In this document: positions 7,939 to 16,483 of the stretch, in pieces
Layout: every line of letters starts with the position of its first letter
How positions within the stretch are numbered: position 1 is the stretch's first letter
Origin: Desulfotomaculaceae bacterium
GTDB lineage: Bacteria; Bacillota; Desulfotomaculia; Desulfotomaculales; Pelotomaculaceae
Assembly (NCBI GenBank): GCA_028696455.1
Contig: JAQVGZ010000009.1
Coordinates: 1-57,127 of the forward strand
Length of the DNA stretch: 57,127 nt
Direction of reading: 5' to 3'
Position numbers and translations under genes: made by a program
The notes under the pieces: model-generated
Database searches by the model: none
What the model saw: the letters and a program-made list of their open reading frames with translations, nothing else
What the model was told of the DNA's origin: nothing

Positions 7939-8028
7939 GGAGAGATGGCCGAGTGGATGAAGGCGCACGCCTGGAGAGCGTGTGGACGGGAAACTGTCTC
8001 GTGAGTTCGAATCTCACTCTCTCCGCCA
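7939..8028 (+). tRNA. tRNA-Ser (anticodon GGA)
   Basis: The 90-base gene has acceptor arms GGAGAGA and TCTCTCC (7-bp pair), discriminator G and an encoded CCA. The anticodon loop CTGGAGA gives anticodon GGA. The long variable arm (GTGGACGGGAAACTGTCTCG region) is class II, as expected for serine, and the T-loop GTTCGAATC is intact. It precedes the SRP RNA and dnaX, the same order as in Bacillus subtilis. Confidence 0.95.
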
Positions 8029-8055
8029 TTTTATTTTCTAGTGAATATTCTTAGC

Positions 8056-8082
8056 CCGCTTAAGGCGTATGGCTTAAGCTTT
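8056..8082 (+). terminator. Hairpin after tRNA-Ser
   Basis: GCTTAAG and CTTAAGC arms around a short loop, followed by a T-rich stretch. It could end or process the tRNA transcript before the SRP RNA. Confidence 0.35.
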
Positions 8083-8134
8083 ACCTTCTTATAGAACTAA
8101 GTCCTTTTGGTTAGTTAAAAAAAATTGAGAACTT

Positions 8135-8405
8135 TGGCCGTGCTAGACGGGGAGGTAGCGGTGCCCTTCACCCGCAATCCGCTATAGCGGGGTTGAATTC
8201 CTGTCCCAGGAATTAGTTTGTGGGGTCCGGCATTCGTAAGGGACGTAGACGATTGGGTCTTGCGCGACGGAGTTTCTTGAACCGTGTCAGGTCCTGACGG
8301 AAGCAGCACTAAGAGAAATACTCCGGGTGCCGTAAGGGTGCCTGGTCCGAGTTACCTGCGGGTGTATCGCCCGGAAGCTAATATTCAAAGGCAGGTGCAC
8401 GGCCT
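8135..8405 (+). ncRNA. ffs: Large bacterial SRP RNA (scRNA/6S-type)
   Basis: The ends GGCCGTGC (8136-8143) and GCACGGCC (8397-8404) pair to close a molecule of about 270 bases. The apical domain carries the hallmark GTCCTGACGGAAGCAGCACT, the Ffh-binding internal loops and GGAA tetraloop. The length and the 5' region indicate the Bacillus-type form with an Alu domain, not the short 4.5S form. It binds Ffh and targets membrane proteins to FtsY. It lies between tRNA-Ser and dnaX, as in B. subtilis (scr). Confidence 0.95.
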
Positions 8406-8416
8406 TAATACTTTAA

Positions 8417-8449
8417 CCGCCTCCTTAATGAACGGAGGTGGTTTTATTT
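8417..8449 (+). terminator. Intrinsic terminator of SRP RNA
   Basis: CCGCCTCC (8417-8424) and GGAGGTGG (8434-8441) form an 8-bp stem with one G-T pair and a 9-nt loop, followed by TTTTATTT. Confidence 0.85.
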
Positions 8450-8625
8450 AACCTGAACAGGAGAATTATGTTGAGCGGCGAAACTTATTCTGAGTGAAAA
8501 CCTTTTAATTATTAGGTGTCATAGTAATATAGCGCCAGTAAACGATGAATACGGTGTACCGGAGCCTAAGACTTGAGGTATTCTTTGTTGTAGACTTAAA
8601 AAAGTATTTGAGGGGATATTTTGCT

Positions 8626-10380
8626 ATGGCTTACCTGGCTTTATACCGGGAGTGGCGTCCCCAAACTTTTGGGGATATTGTAGGACAGGAACATGTTACC
8701 CGGACTTTGCACAATGCGGTTGATGCAGGCCGGATTGCCCACGCCTATCTCTTTTGCGGCCCCCGCGGTACTGGGAAGACAACCACCGCCAAGGTGCTGG
8801 CTAAAGCTCTGAATTGCCTTGGGCGGAGTGGGCCGGAACCATGCAACCGCTGTGCCGCCTGTATGGCGATTAACGAAGGCCTTTCCGTGGATGTTATTGA
8901 GGTAGATGCCGCCTCCAACCGGGGGATTGACGAGATTAGAGACTTGCGGGAAAAGATCAAGTTTTTACCTACAGCGGGACAGTTCCGGATATACATTATT
9001 GACGAAGTGCATATGCTCACCAATGAAGCCTTTAACGCCTTGTTAAAAACTCTGGAGGAGCCCCCCCGGCACGTGGTGTTTATTCTGGCTACAACAGAAC
9101 CTCATAAAGTGCCGCTTACCATTCTTTCCCGCTGCCAGCGCTTTGACTTCAGGCGCATTGCACCTGATGTTATTACCGATAGGCTGAAAGAAGTTGCTGC
9201 CGGCGCAGGCATAACAGTGGAGGAGGAAGCCTTGCGGCTAATTGCCAGGGCTGCGGACGGCGGTCTCAGGGATGCTCTGAGTATTCTCGATCAGGGAGCA
9301 GCGCTGGGAGAAATGAAGATTACCACTCAGGATGTTCACAATATTTTGGGCACTGTACGTGTCGATATCCTGAGCAGTATGGCCGGGTACCTGACTACCG
9401 GGGACTCCGGAGCGGCACTTCGCCTTGTTGGGGAATTAACGGGTATGGGGAAAGAGTTGCGTCTTTTTGCCGGCGAACTGGCTGCTTATTTGCGGGTTCT
9501 CCTGCTGGAAAAAATATCACCCGGCGCTGCCGCCGGCGAAATGTGGAACGATTCTTCAATTGTTGCCCAAGATGCGGCTGATTTCAGATTGGAGAAGCTT
9601 ATGCGGTCCATCGACCTTATGGTTCAGGCCGAACAGGATATGAAATGGAGCAGTATGCCCGGGGTTGTGTTAGAACTTGCCCTGGTTAAAGCTTGCCGGT
9701 GGGAAATAGGTGACGACCTCACTGCTCTTGTTGGAAGGGTTTCTGAACTGGAATACAAGTTGGAAAAATTTATGGAAAGAGGATTTGAGGTAGCTATGGC
9801 TGGTTCAACTGTTTTAAAAAAAACGGAGAAACCAGTTGTCCGGCGCGAAATTGTGCAGAGCGTGACTGCCGAATCCAGTCCCGTGCCGGAAGTTAGGACG
9901 GGTGCTTCCAGCACGAGCGTAAGCAGCATGACAGGTAAGACCGACGAACTGCAGGAAACCCCGGTAATTGACGGTGCGCAGCCTGCCGCCGCTCCGGTGG
10001 GTGATGGCCAGGATACCAGCATTGAAAGAGTTTTAGCATTCTGGGACAATATTATAGATAGTTTGCATAAGGAAAAACCTCTGTTATTAACTGTTTTAAC
10101 CAAGGCTACACCTTTGCAGGTAAATGGCCATAATCTTCTGATCGGGCTTCCTGAAGGCGAGGAACTGCTTAAGGGTTTGGTTGAGCGCCCTGAGAATAAG
10201 AAATATTTTGATGGGCTGCTAGGTAAGATTTTAGGAGGGGAATGGCAGACAAGATATCAATTTTATCGGGGTGAGATTCAATTGCCCTCGCGTCGGCAGA
10301 AACCTGCGGCTGAGCTTGAACGCCGCTTCGGTGGGGGGGAAGTTATTTTAGATGATGATGTGGAAAGGACCCTTTTTTAA
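8626..10380 (+). CDS. dnaX: DNA polymerase III subunit gamma/tau
   Basis: A 584-residue clamp-loader ATPase. The start at 8626 (MAYLALYREWRPQTF) fits the family N-terminus and follows GAGGGGAT 8 bases upstream; the frame is open further back but has no ribosome site there. Walker A GPRGTGKTT is at residues 45-53, zinc Cys at 64, 73, 76 and 79, Walker B/DEVHML near 130, and an SRC motif near 170. The region after about 400 is a linker rich in Ser, Thr and Val plus a C-terminal domain that contacts the polymerase. It loads the beta clamp with HolA and HolB; holB is further along this window. Confidence 0.95.
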   Translation: MAYLALYREWRPQTFGDIVGQEHVTRTLHNAVDAGRIAHAYLFCGPRGTGKTTTAKVLAKALNCLGRSGPEPCNRCAACMAINEGLSVDVIEVDAASNRGIDEIRDLREKIKFLPTAGQFRIYIIDEVHMLTNEAFNALLKTLEEPPRHVVFILATTEPHKVPLTILSRCQRFDFRRIAPDVITDRLKEVAAGAGITVEEEALRLIARAADGGLRDALSILDQGAALGEMKITTQDVHNILGTVRVDILSSMAGYLTTGDSGAALRLVGELTGMGKELRLFAGELAAYLRVLLLEKISPGAAAGEMWNDSSIVAQDAADFRLEKLMRSIDLMVQAEQDMKWSSMPGVVLELALVKACRWEIGDDLTALVGRVSELEYKLEKFMERGFEVAMAGSTVLKKTEKPVVRREIVQSVTAESSPVPEVRTGASSTSVSSMTGKTDELQETPVIDGAQPAAAPVGDGQDTSIERVLAFWDNIIDSLHKEKPLLLTVLTKATPLQVNGHNLLIGLPEGEELLKGLVERPENKKYFDGLLGKILGGEWQTRYQFYRGEIQLPSRRQKPAAELERRFGGGEVILDDDVERTLF

Positions 10381-10531
10381 AGCTAAGCCGATAAAGATGT
10401 TTGGAGATTTGAGCTAATTGTGTCTTCCTCATTTGGAATTTGAGAGAACTTTATATAAGGTGGCAACCTTCAGTCTGCTAATAGGTTTTGACAGAGTATT
10501 GTAAGTATGTGGAATATAATAAAGGAGGAGT

Positions 10532-10858
10532 ATGCATAAAATGATGGGCGGAAATATGAATAAAATGATGAAACAGGTCCAAAAGATGCAGCAGGACATG
10601 ATGAAACTACAGGAAGAGCTGAAAAGCAGGACAGTTGAAAGCACGGCTGGTGGTGGCATGGTCAAGGTGATTGCCAGCGGTAATAACGAAATTGTTTCAA
10701 TCGAAATTAATCCCCAGGTGGTAGATCCGGAGGATGTGGAAATGCTTCAGGACCTGGTCCTGGCTGCGGTTAACGAAGCACTGAAGAAGGCCCAGGAAAT
10801 GGTATCCCAGGAAATGAGCAAACTCACCGGCGGGTTGAATATACCCGGAATGTTTTAA
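10532..10858 (+). CDS. YbaB/EbfC family nucleoid-associated protein
   Basis: A 108-residue protein beginning with a Met-rich helix ([19 protein letters not shown]) and then the domain core [12 protein letters not shown]...[23 protein letters not shown]. These are standard for YbaB/EbfC, small dimeric DNA-binding proteins encoded between dnaX and recR in most bacteria. GGAGG precedes ATG 10532 by only 3 bases, so the ATG at 10541 is an alternative. The stop is 2 bases from the recR start, so the two are co-translated. Confidence 0.95.
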   Translation: MHKMMGGNMNKMMKQVQKMQQDMMKLQEELKSRTVESTAGGGMVKVIASGNNEIVSIEINPQVVDPEDVEMLQDLVLAAVNEALKKAQEMVSQEMSKLTGGLNIPGMF

Positions 10859-10860
10859 AA

Positions 10861-11463
10861 ATGAACTATTATGCCCGGCCAGTGGCCAGATTGATTGATG
10901 AATTTTCCAGATTGCCGGGAATAGGCCCCAAAACGGCGCAGCGTCTGGCGTTTTATCTTTTAAACGCTCCAGTTGAAGTGGCTTTGAGTCTGGCCAGGGC
11001 GATGGAGGATGCCAGAACCTCTGTTCGCTATTGTTCAGTATGCGGCAATTTTACCGACGAAGACCCTTGTTTTATTTGCCGTGACCCACGGCGCAGGCAA
11101 GATACTGTCTGCGTGGTAGAACGCCCTAGGGATGTGGTGGCAATGGAAAAATCAAGGGGGTTTGATGGCATTTATCACGTGCTGCACGGGGCTATTTCGC
11201 CAATGGATGGCATCGGGCCAGAACAGCTGAATATTAGGAGTCTGCTTCAGCGTCTTAACAGCAGGGAAGTAAAGGAGGTAATCATTGCCACCAACCCCAA
11301 TGTAGAAGGTGATGCTACAGCCCTGTACTTGGCCGGATTAATTAGGCCCCTGGTACCCAGGGTGACCAGGATTGCCCACGGCTTACCAGTGGGAGCGGAT
11401 CTGGAATATGCAGACCAAATTACGATTAATAAGTCGCTAGAGGGCAGACGGGAGATGAAGTAG
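10861..11463 (+). CDS. recR: Recombination mediator protein RecR
   Basis: A 200-residue RecR of normal length. The helix-hairpin-helix LPGIGPKTAQRLA is at residues 18-30, the four-Cys zinc finger CSVCGNFTDEDPCFIC at about 58-73, and the Toprim domain (VVERPRDVVAMEK, ATNPNVEGDATALYL) follows, with the C-terminal Walker B-like segment. It loads RecA on gapped DNA with RecO/RecF. It begins directly after ybaB in the conserved dnaX-ybaB-recR cluster. Confidence 0.97.
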   Translation: MNYYARPVARLIDEFSRLPGIGPKTAQRLAFYLLNAPVEVALSLARAMEDARTSVRYCSVCGNFTDEDPCFICRDPRRRQDTVCVVERPRDVVAMEKSRGFDGIYHVLHGAISPMDGIGPEQLNIRSLLQRLNSREVKEVIIATNPNVEGDATALYLAGLIRPLVPRVTRIAHGLPVGADLEYADQITINKSLEGRREMK

Positions 11464-11514
11464 TAATAATTTTCATTTCAAACCATATAATGGAGTCAGG
11501 GGGGGTGCTCCGGC

Positions 11515-11778
11515 TTGGAATGGAAATTTGTGATTATTGGACTGGTTGGTCTGTTTGGGTTATATCTTCTGGGCACGGTATTATTGCAGCCACTTAAAGC
11601 TTTAATACGGTTGGCAGCCTGGATACTACTGGGTGGATTCCTCCTTATGGTGATTAACACCTTATTTGGACATTTGGGTCTGTATATAGCCATTAACCCG
11701 GTGACACTTCTTACTGCGGGTTTACTGCAGTTGCCTGGGGTAGCTCTACTGGTGCTAGTCAATTATTTTATTATATGA
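11515..11778 (+). CDS. bofA: Pro-sigma-K processing inhibitor BofA family
   Basis: An 87-residue membrane protein starting at TTG 11515. It has three hydrophobic segments and the family pattern LLxPLKALIRLAAWILLGGFLLMVIN and a C-terminal GLLQLPGVALLVLVNYFI. BofA holds the SpoIVFB protease inactive in the mother-cell-derived membrane until the forespore signal arrives. Its place just after recR copies B. subtilis and confirms that the organism sporulates. The ribosome site is a run of G about 9 bases upstream. Confidence 0.9.
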   Translation: MEWKFVIIGLVGLFGLYLLGTVLLQPLKALIRLAAWILLGGFLLMVINTLFGHLGLYIAINPVTLLTAGLLQLPGVALLVLVNYFII

Positions 11779-11809
11779 TTAATTAATTACCATTTTATAA
11801 CTGTATGGG

Positions 11810-11850
11810 ACAGGCCTGCACTAAAAGTGTACAGGCCTGTAATATTTTTT
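11810..11850 (+). terminator. Intrinsic terminator after bofA
   Basis: ACAGGCCTG (11810-11818) and CAGGCCTGT (11832-11840) pair, with CACT/AGTG extending the stem inside, followed by AATATTTTTT. It ends the dnaX-ybaB-recR-bofA unit. Confidence 0.85.
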
Positions 11851-11976
11851 CGAGCACATTCTTGAACCAGTAGTGATAACTATAGAAAGCTGTCAAAAGG
11901 ACTTACCTATTTGATCATTGAATATAGAACCGGTGTTTGATATATTAGTAATCAGGAAATTCAGGAAAAGTTGTGA

Positions 11977-12492
11977 TTGATTGTGTCTGGAGCATTACGT
12001 GTCTTAGCAATAGACCCAGGCCTAGCTGCAACTGGCTATGCCATTTTGGACTACCGCCAGCATTTTATTTCGGGTCTAATCGAGGGGGGCATTATTAAAA
12101 CCCGTTCGGGTGTATCTTTAGAAGAAAGGCTTAAACAGATTTATTCAGGCTTGGAAGAGATATTAAATGAATTTAAACCTGACCTTATTGCCATTGAGGA
12201 ATTATTTTCCGACTATAAGAATCCAAAAACTGCCCTACTCATGGCCCATGCGAGGGGTGTCTGCCTCTTAATTGCCGGGCAGTCGGGCTTAAAAGTGTAT
12301 CATTATTCAGCGACAAAGATAAAACAATCGGTAACTGGTACCGGCGGTGCTACCAAAAACCAGGTACAAAGAATGGTTCAGGTAGCGCTAGGGCTAACAT
12401 TACCACCAAAGCCCGATCACGTTGCGGATGCAATTGCTGTGGCTTTATGCCATATTGCCCATAGCCATAACCCGGGGGGTAATGATTATTGA
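11977..12492 (+). CDS. ruvC: Crossover junction endodeoxyribonuclease RuvC
   Basis: A 171-residue Holliday junction resolvase with RNase H fold. The first acidic residue is in LAIDPGLAATGYAI (Asp about 13), the second in IAIEELF (Glu about 73), and the last pair in KPDHVADAIAVALCH (about 145). TTG at 11977 follows AGGAAAAG; a GTG six bases later is also possible. It is first in a ruvC-ruvA-ruvB set whose members overlap by a few bases. The set sits after a bofA terminator, so it is a separate operon placed in an otherwise Bacillus-like gene order. Confidence 0.92.
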   Translation: MIVSGALRVLAIDPGLAATGYAILDYRQHFISGLIEGGIIKTRSGVSLEERLKQIYSGLEEILNEFKPDLIAIEELFSDYKNPKTALLMAHARGVCLLIAGQSGLKVYHYSATKIKQSVTGTGGATKNQVQRMVQVALGLTLPPKPDHVADAIAVALCHIAHSHNPGGNDY

Positions 12493-13115
12493 TTGTGAAA
12501 ATCAGCGGGACCTATTGCGGACTCAGTCAGAAGGGCTTATTGCTGGATGTTAGGGATGTAACGTACGAAGTGTATCTAACGGCATTTTCCAGGGATCGTT
12601 TTCAGTTGAAAAAAATTGGTGACAGAGTATCGTTGTATACCCTGTACTATATCGAGGGCAGCACCGCAGGAGGACATCTAACGCCAACCTTGCTTGGGTT
12701 TGAAGATGAAGCTGAAAAAGAGTTCTTTCGGTTGTTTACCAGTGTAGCAAACATTGGTATTAGAACTGCCCTTACGGCTATAACCATTCCAAGCTACACT
12801 ATTGCTCAAGCCATTGAGGACTCCGATGTGGCAACACTGAAAACCCTAAAAGGAATCGGTGAAAGAACGGCTAAGAAAATAATTGCCTCATTGCATGGTA
12901 AGGTTACGAATTTTGCAAAGTTATCAAATGAGGATATTAAAGTAAGCTATAGACCTAACGCAGGAATTGAAGGTGATGCAATGCAAGTGTTGTTACAACT
13001 GGGCTATAATGTAAACGAGGCAAAAAAAATGGTTTCCGAAGCTACTGCGAAAAATAAGGATATCCGGACAGCAGAGGAACTGCTTGATAGAATCTATAAT
13101 AATAAATCACTGTGA
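12489..13115 (+). CDS. ruvA: Holliday junction DNA helicase RuvA (divergent)
   Basis: A 208-residue RuvA with the OB-fold start MIVKISGTYCGLSQKGLLLDV and two helix-hairpin-helix motifs. The second, LKTLKGIGERTAKKIIASL (about 118-136), is canonical. The first, VANIGIRTALTAI, lacks the usual GIGPK-like core, so this member is divergent. The C-terminal domain that contacts RuvB (ALLQLGYN-type, here VLLQLGYNVNEAKKMV) is present. The TTG start overlaps the ruvC stop by 4 bases. It tetramerises on junctions and recruits RuvB. Confidence 0.88.
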   Translation: MIVKISGTYCGLSQKGLLLDVRDVTYEVYLTAFSRDRFQLKKIGDRVSLYTLYYIEGSTAGGHLTPTLLGFEDEAEKEFFRLFTSVANIGIRTALTAITIPSYTIAQAIEDSDVATLKTLKGIGERTAKKIIASLHGKVTNFAKLSNEDIKVSYRPNAGIEGDAMQVLLQLGYNVNEAKKMVSEATAKNKDIRTAEELLDRIYNNKSL

Positions 13116-13129
13116 AAGGAGTGAAGTTT

Positions 13130-14137
13130 TTGGCAAGGCTCCGGTTGCTTGAAACTAGTGAGCAGCCCGGTGAGGAAAAATTTCAATGGTCCCTCAGGCC
13201 CACCAAATTAGCGGAATATACCGGCCAGAGAGATTTGCTGCGCCGATTGGATATTTCCATTAAGGCAGCGTTAAAAAGAGGTGAACCCATTGATCACATC
13301 CTCCTGTACGGGCCGCCCGGCCTGGGTAAAACGACTCTGGCCCATATTATCAGCAATGAGATGTCTTCCAACATAATATGTACCTCCGGACCGGTAATTG
13401 AGCGGAGCGGGGACCTAATGGGCATACTGACTAACCTACAGTATGCTGATGTTTTGTTTATTGATGAAATACACAGGCTACCCCGAACGGTTGAAGAGTT
13501 TTTATACTCAGCAATGGAGGATTTTAAAATAGATTTTATCGTTGACAAAGGGCCATTTGCAAAAACAATCAAGATTAATATCAAACATTTTACCCTGGTC
13601 GGGGCTACAACCAGGGCGGGACTTCTTTCATCTCCCCTGCGAGACCGCTTTGGTATCCTCCATCACGTTGATTTTTACACGCCAGGGGAGTTGAGTGAAA
13701 TCATCAAAAGATCAAGTACTCTTTTGAATGTTGCTATTGATGAGCGGGGAGCGCTCGAAATTGCCGGGCGCTCGAGGGGAACACCGAGAATAGCCAACAG
13801 GCTCTTGCGCAGGGTGAGGGACTATGCCGAGGTGCTCGGCAGCGGGAAAATTGATTATGAAACAGCTGTAAAATCTTTGGAGCTGGAGGGCATTGACTCA
13901 CAGGGTCTGGATAAAATAGATATAGCTTATCTTAAGACTATCATAGACAAATACAAAGGAGGCCCGGTGGGGATTGAGACAGTTGCCGCTACTCTAAACG
14001 AGGAAGTTGATATTTTGCAGGATATGGTGGAGCCGTATTTGCTAAAAATTGGCTATTTGAACCGGTCGCCTGCAGGGCGTAAAGTGACTCACAGCGCCCT
14101 GGAACACCTGGGATACGATGTATCCAGGTTTTTGTAG
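13130..14137 (+). CDS. ruvB: Holliday junction branch migration ATPase RuvB
   Basis: About 335 residues. The TTG at 13130 is favoured because AAAGGAGTG lies 6 bases ahead; a GTG at 13112 overlaps the ruvA stop. Motifs are LRPTKLAEYTGQ, Walker A GPPGLGKTT, Walker B LFIDEIHRL, sensor GATTRAG and the arginine-finger region SPLRDRFG, then the winged helix with GGPVGIETVAA and RSPAGRK. The segment GPVIERSGDLMGILTNLQY differs from the usual RuvB text, in line with a divergent set. RuvB drives branch migration with RuvA. Confidence 0.93.
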   Translation: MARLRLLETSEQPGEEKFQWSLRPTKLAEYTGQRDLLRRLDISIKAALKRGEPIDHILLYGPPGLGKTTLAHIISNEMSSNIICTSGPVIERSGDLMGILTNLQYADVLFIDEIHRLPRTVEEFLYSAMEDFKIDFIVDKGPFAKTIKINIKHFTLVGATTRAGLLSSPLRDRFGILHHVDFYTPGELSEIIKRSSTLLNVAIDERGALEIAGRSRGTPRIANRLLRRVRDYAEVLGSGKIDYETAVKSLELEGIDSQGLDKIDIAYLKTIIDKYKGGPVGIETVAATLNEEVDILQDMVEPYLLKIGYLNRSPAGRKVTHSALEHLGYDVSRFL

Positions 14138-14486
14138 ATTGAAACGGTAAGTAAAAAGTGAGTTTCGCTGTCTCAGTTAGAATTTTTAACTTTAGTTATA
14201 TAACAACTTCTATCTGTTTTAATTCTTTTGTATATTGTATAATTTACATGATTAAAAAAACAAGGATAAAAGCTTTTCTTTACCGAAATATATTAAATCA
14301 ATACTACAATACTGTGTTTACTGCGTCCACTTTCATTATCACCTGACCAACGGGCAGGAGCCCGGTTGAGTTTCACCTGCGGTGATATTTATTTGTCGGG
14401 AGTGGACAACATAACTTTGAAAGGAGCGGGAGCCTGGTAATAATTTACGTGAGTCAGCGATGTTTTTTAACCAGGTAGGCATAATA
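14138..14486. other. Intergenic leader, possible structured RNA, unassigned
   Basis: These 349 bases have no coding frame with a ribosome site. A TATAAT is at 14238-14243 with only a weak -35. From 14341 the sequence becomes GC-rich and holds a GGGCAGGAGCCC hairpin and a longer GCAGG...CACCTGC pairing, directly upstream of the MinD-like gene and the oxidoreductase operon. It looks like a structured leader, but I cannot match it to a riboswitch class I know. Confidence 0.35.
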
Positions 14487-15152
14487 ATGTCGAAGCGAAT
14501 AGTTGAAGCGTATATCGGTGAATATGCCGGTGGCAAGAGTGAAAACGCTTTAAATCGTGCCTTGGAACTGGCCGGCCTGGGGAGGAAGGTTACCCTGGTT
14601 GATTTTGATATCGTAGAGCCTGTTTACACCTTGCGGCCAATCCAGAATGAGCTAACTGCCCGTGGCGTCACAGTAATTGCATGGAAAACAAGAGACACCT
14701 TGGGGTTGGGTGAAGCTGGTACAACCTTAAAGCCCGGCGCCAGATGGGCTTTAAAGCACCAGGGAGATATAATTTTAGATATCGGTTACGGTGTGGGAGG
14801 TGCAAGAACTTTGCGTTTGCTGGAGGGCGCCGATACAGATCCGGATCTACAGGTTATTGCTGTAATTAATATATCCCGCCCCATGACGGCCACAGTTGAG
14901 GATATTGTTGAACAGGTCAGGGAAATGGGCCGGGTTAACGCGCTATTAAACAATACCCATCTTAGTGATGAGACTACAGCGGCTGTGGTTCAGGAAGGCG
15001 CCCGTGTGGTTGCTGAGGCGGCTAAACTCCTTAACCTTCCTGTGGTGGCTTCAGCAGCTATTGCTGAAGTAGCAAAAGAAATCGGTCTTACTGACTGCAT
15101 GGGCAATCCGGTACGGTCAATAAACAGGTTTATGCAGAAGGCATTCTGGTGA
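14487..15152 (+). CDS. MinD/ParA-like ATPase companion of the oxidoreductase operon
   Basis: About 221 residues starting MSKRIVEAYIGEYAGGKSENALNR; the ATG at 14487 is the family-like start. It has a deviant P-loop GEYAGGKSE, a strand VTLVDFDIVEPVYTLR like the SIMIBI (MinD/NifH) switch I, and DIILDIGYGVGGA like switch II. It probably binds ATP and may act as a dimer. The stop is 34 bases from the 2-oxoacid:ferredoxin oxidoreductase alpha gene, so a role in assembling or regulating that enzyme is inferred. The fold call is moderately sure; the function is unknown. Confidence 0.65.
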   Translation: MSKRIVEAYIGEYAGGKSENALNRALELAGLGRKVTLVDFDIVEPVYTLRPIQNELTARGVTVIAWKTRDTLGLGEAGTTLKPGARWALKHQGDIILDIGYGVGGARTLRLLEGADTDPDLQVIAVINISRPMTATVEDIVEQVREMGRVNALLNNTHLSDETTAAVVQEGARVVAEAAKLLNLPVVASAAIAEVAKEIGLTDCMGNPVRSINRFMQKAFW

Positions 15153-15186
15153 AATATAACAATTATGACCAATAGGAGGAACTTAG

Positions 15187-16275
15187 ATGACAGAAAAAAT
15201 AATTGAGCAGGAAAAGAGAGCATTTTTAACCGGCAATGAAGTAGTGGCCTGGGCTGCACTGGCAGCGAAAGCGGACATTATGTATGGTTATCCGATAACC
15301 CCGCAAAATGAGATTATGCACTACTGGACTAGACTGGCGCCTAGATATGATAAACGTTTCCTACAGACTGAAGATGAGCTGTCGGCCGGCTTTACTACAG
15401 TAGGGGGCGTGCTGGCGGGGCGCAAGGCATTCACTGCTACAGCTGGGCCGGGCAATACCCTGATGCAGGAGCCGGTCTCAATGGCTGAAATGTTGCGCCT
15501 GCCAATAGTCGTGGTAATCCAGCAAAGGGGTGGCCCGTCTACGGCTACTGTCATCTACTCACAGCAGGAGGTGACTATGACTACCCTGGGCGGGAACGGC
15601 GAGGGGATGCGTGTCGTCTACTCTACTTCCAGCCACCAGGAACTGTTCGATTATACTATTAAAGCATTTAACACAGCCTGGAAATATCGTTTTCCCACTT
15701 TTGTGCTGGGTGATGGCTATCAGGCCAAGATGCGCGAGCCGCTTACGCTTTATGATCCTGAGTCGAGAGGCATTGAATTGATTAAACCCGAACCCTATGT
15801 CGGTAAACCTGGTACGCCCGGTGTGGACAGGGCTCCTTCTCAGTTTCGAAACACCTACAGCATGGAAGAGGAACTGTTAGAAATAGTAAACCAATATATG
15901 CAAGATTATGGTGAGATGGCGCCACAGGTAGCTGAGTATCAGGTAGCTAATGTGGAGGACGCGGACCTGGTGATTATTGGCCACGGGGTCGTTTTTCGTG
16001 CGGTCAGGGCGGCTGTGGACAACCTGCGGGCCAGGGGCTTAAAAGTCGGTTATTTCCGGCCGGTAACTTTACGCCCATTGGCTGTACCACAAATAAAAGA
16101 GGTATTTTCCAACAGTAAAAAAGTGCTAGTGGTAGAGTCCGCCTATGGCCAACTGGCAAGGTTATTGAAAGAAGCTGCTTATGGCACAACAGCTGAGTTT
16201 CTGACCATGTTCAGGCCAGGTGTGGGGATTACTGCTGAGGAGGTTGAAGCTGAAGTCGAAAAGATCCTCGGCTAA
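15187..16275 (+). CDS. 2-oxoacid:ferredoxin oxidoreductase alpha subunit (KorA/VorB-like)
   Basis: A 362-residue alpha subunit with the pyrimidine-binding domain (AAKADIMYGYPITPQNEIMHYW; TEDELSAGFTTVGGVLAGRKAFTATAGPG split over residues 55-85) and the transketolase C-terminal-like domain (LVIIGHGVVFRAVRAAVDNL; FRPVTLRPL). It fits the KorA/VorB group that oxidises 2-oxoglutarate or branched 2-oxoacids to acyl-CoA with reduction of ferredoxin. The exact substrate cannot be told from sequence. An AGGAGGA site precedes the ATG. It leads the alpha-beta-gamma-delta set. Confidence 0.9.
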   Translation: MTEKIIEQEKRAFLTGNEVVAWAALAAKADIMYGYPITPQNEIMHYWTRLAPRYDKRFLQTEDELSAGFTTVGGVLAGRKAFTATAGPGNTLMQEPVSMAEMLRLPIVVVIQQRGGPSTATVIYSQQEVTMTTLGGNGEGMRVVYSTSSHQELFDYTIKAFNTAWKYRFPTFVLGDGYQAKMREPLTLYDPESRGIELIKPEPYVGKPGTPGVDRAPSQFRNTYSMEEELLEIVNQYMQDYGEMAPQVAEYQVANVEDADLVIIGHGVVFRAVRAAVDNLRARGLKVGYFRPVTLRPLAVPQIKEVFSNSKKVLVVESAYGQLARLLKEAAYGTTAEFLTMFRPGVGITAEEVEAEVEKILG

Positions 16276-16483
16276 AACCTGTTCATTAGATCTAATTTTA
16301 ACGGCCTCATAATGCAATGAACAAGCTTATTGGGAAGTTGCATTATTAGGGTTGTGTAATATAAAAAACCGCCTGTTTAAGATTGACCACTGTTCATTTA
16401 TAGCTTTGTTATTTTTGAACAAGGGGAATAAGTTTTTAATGATCGCAAAGACTTATAATATCTTAAGAGGGCGGTGATATAGA

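Noticed and set aside
9624-10103. 159-residue reverse frame inside dnaX
   Set aside because: It is antisense to the well-supported dnaX, has no ribosome site and reads as a low-complexity shadow.
10486-10520. Promoter between dnaX and ybaB (TTGACA ... TATAAT)
   Set aside because: The spacing is 21 bases, outside the working range; ybaB is more likely transcribed from upstream.
14158-14346. 62-residue frame after ruvB
   Set aside because: The composition is that of AT-rich noncoding DNA, with no ribosome site or family features.
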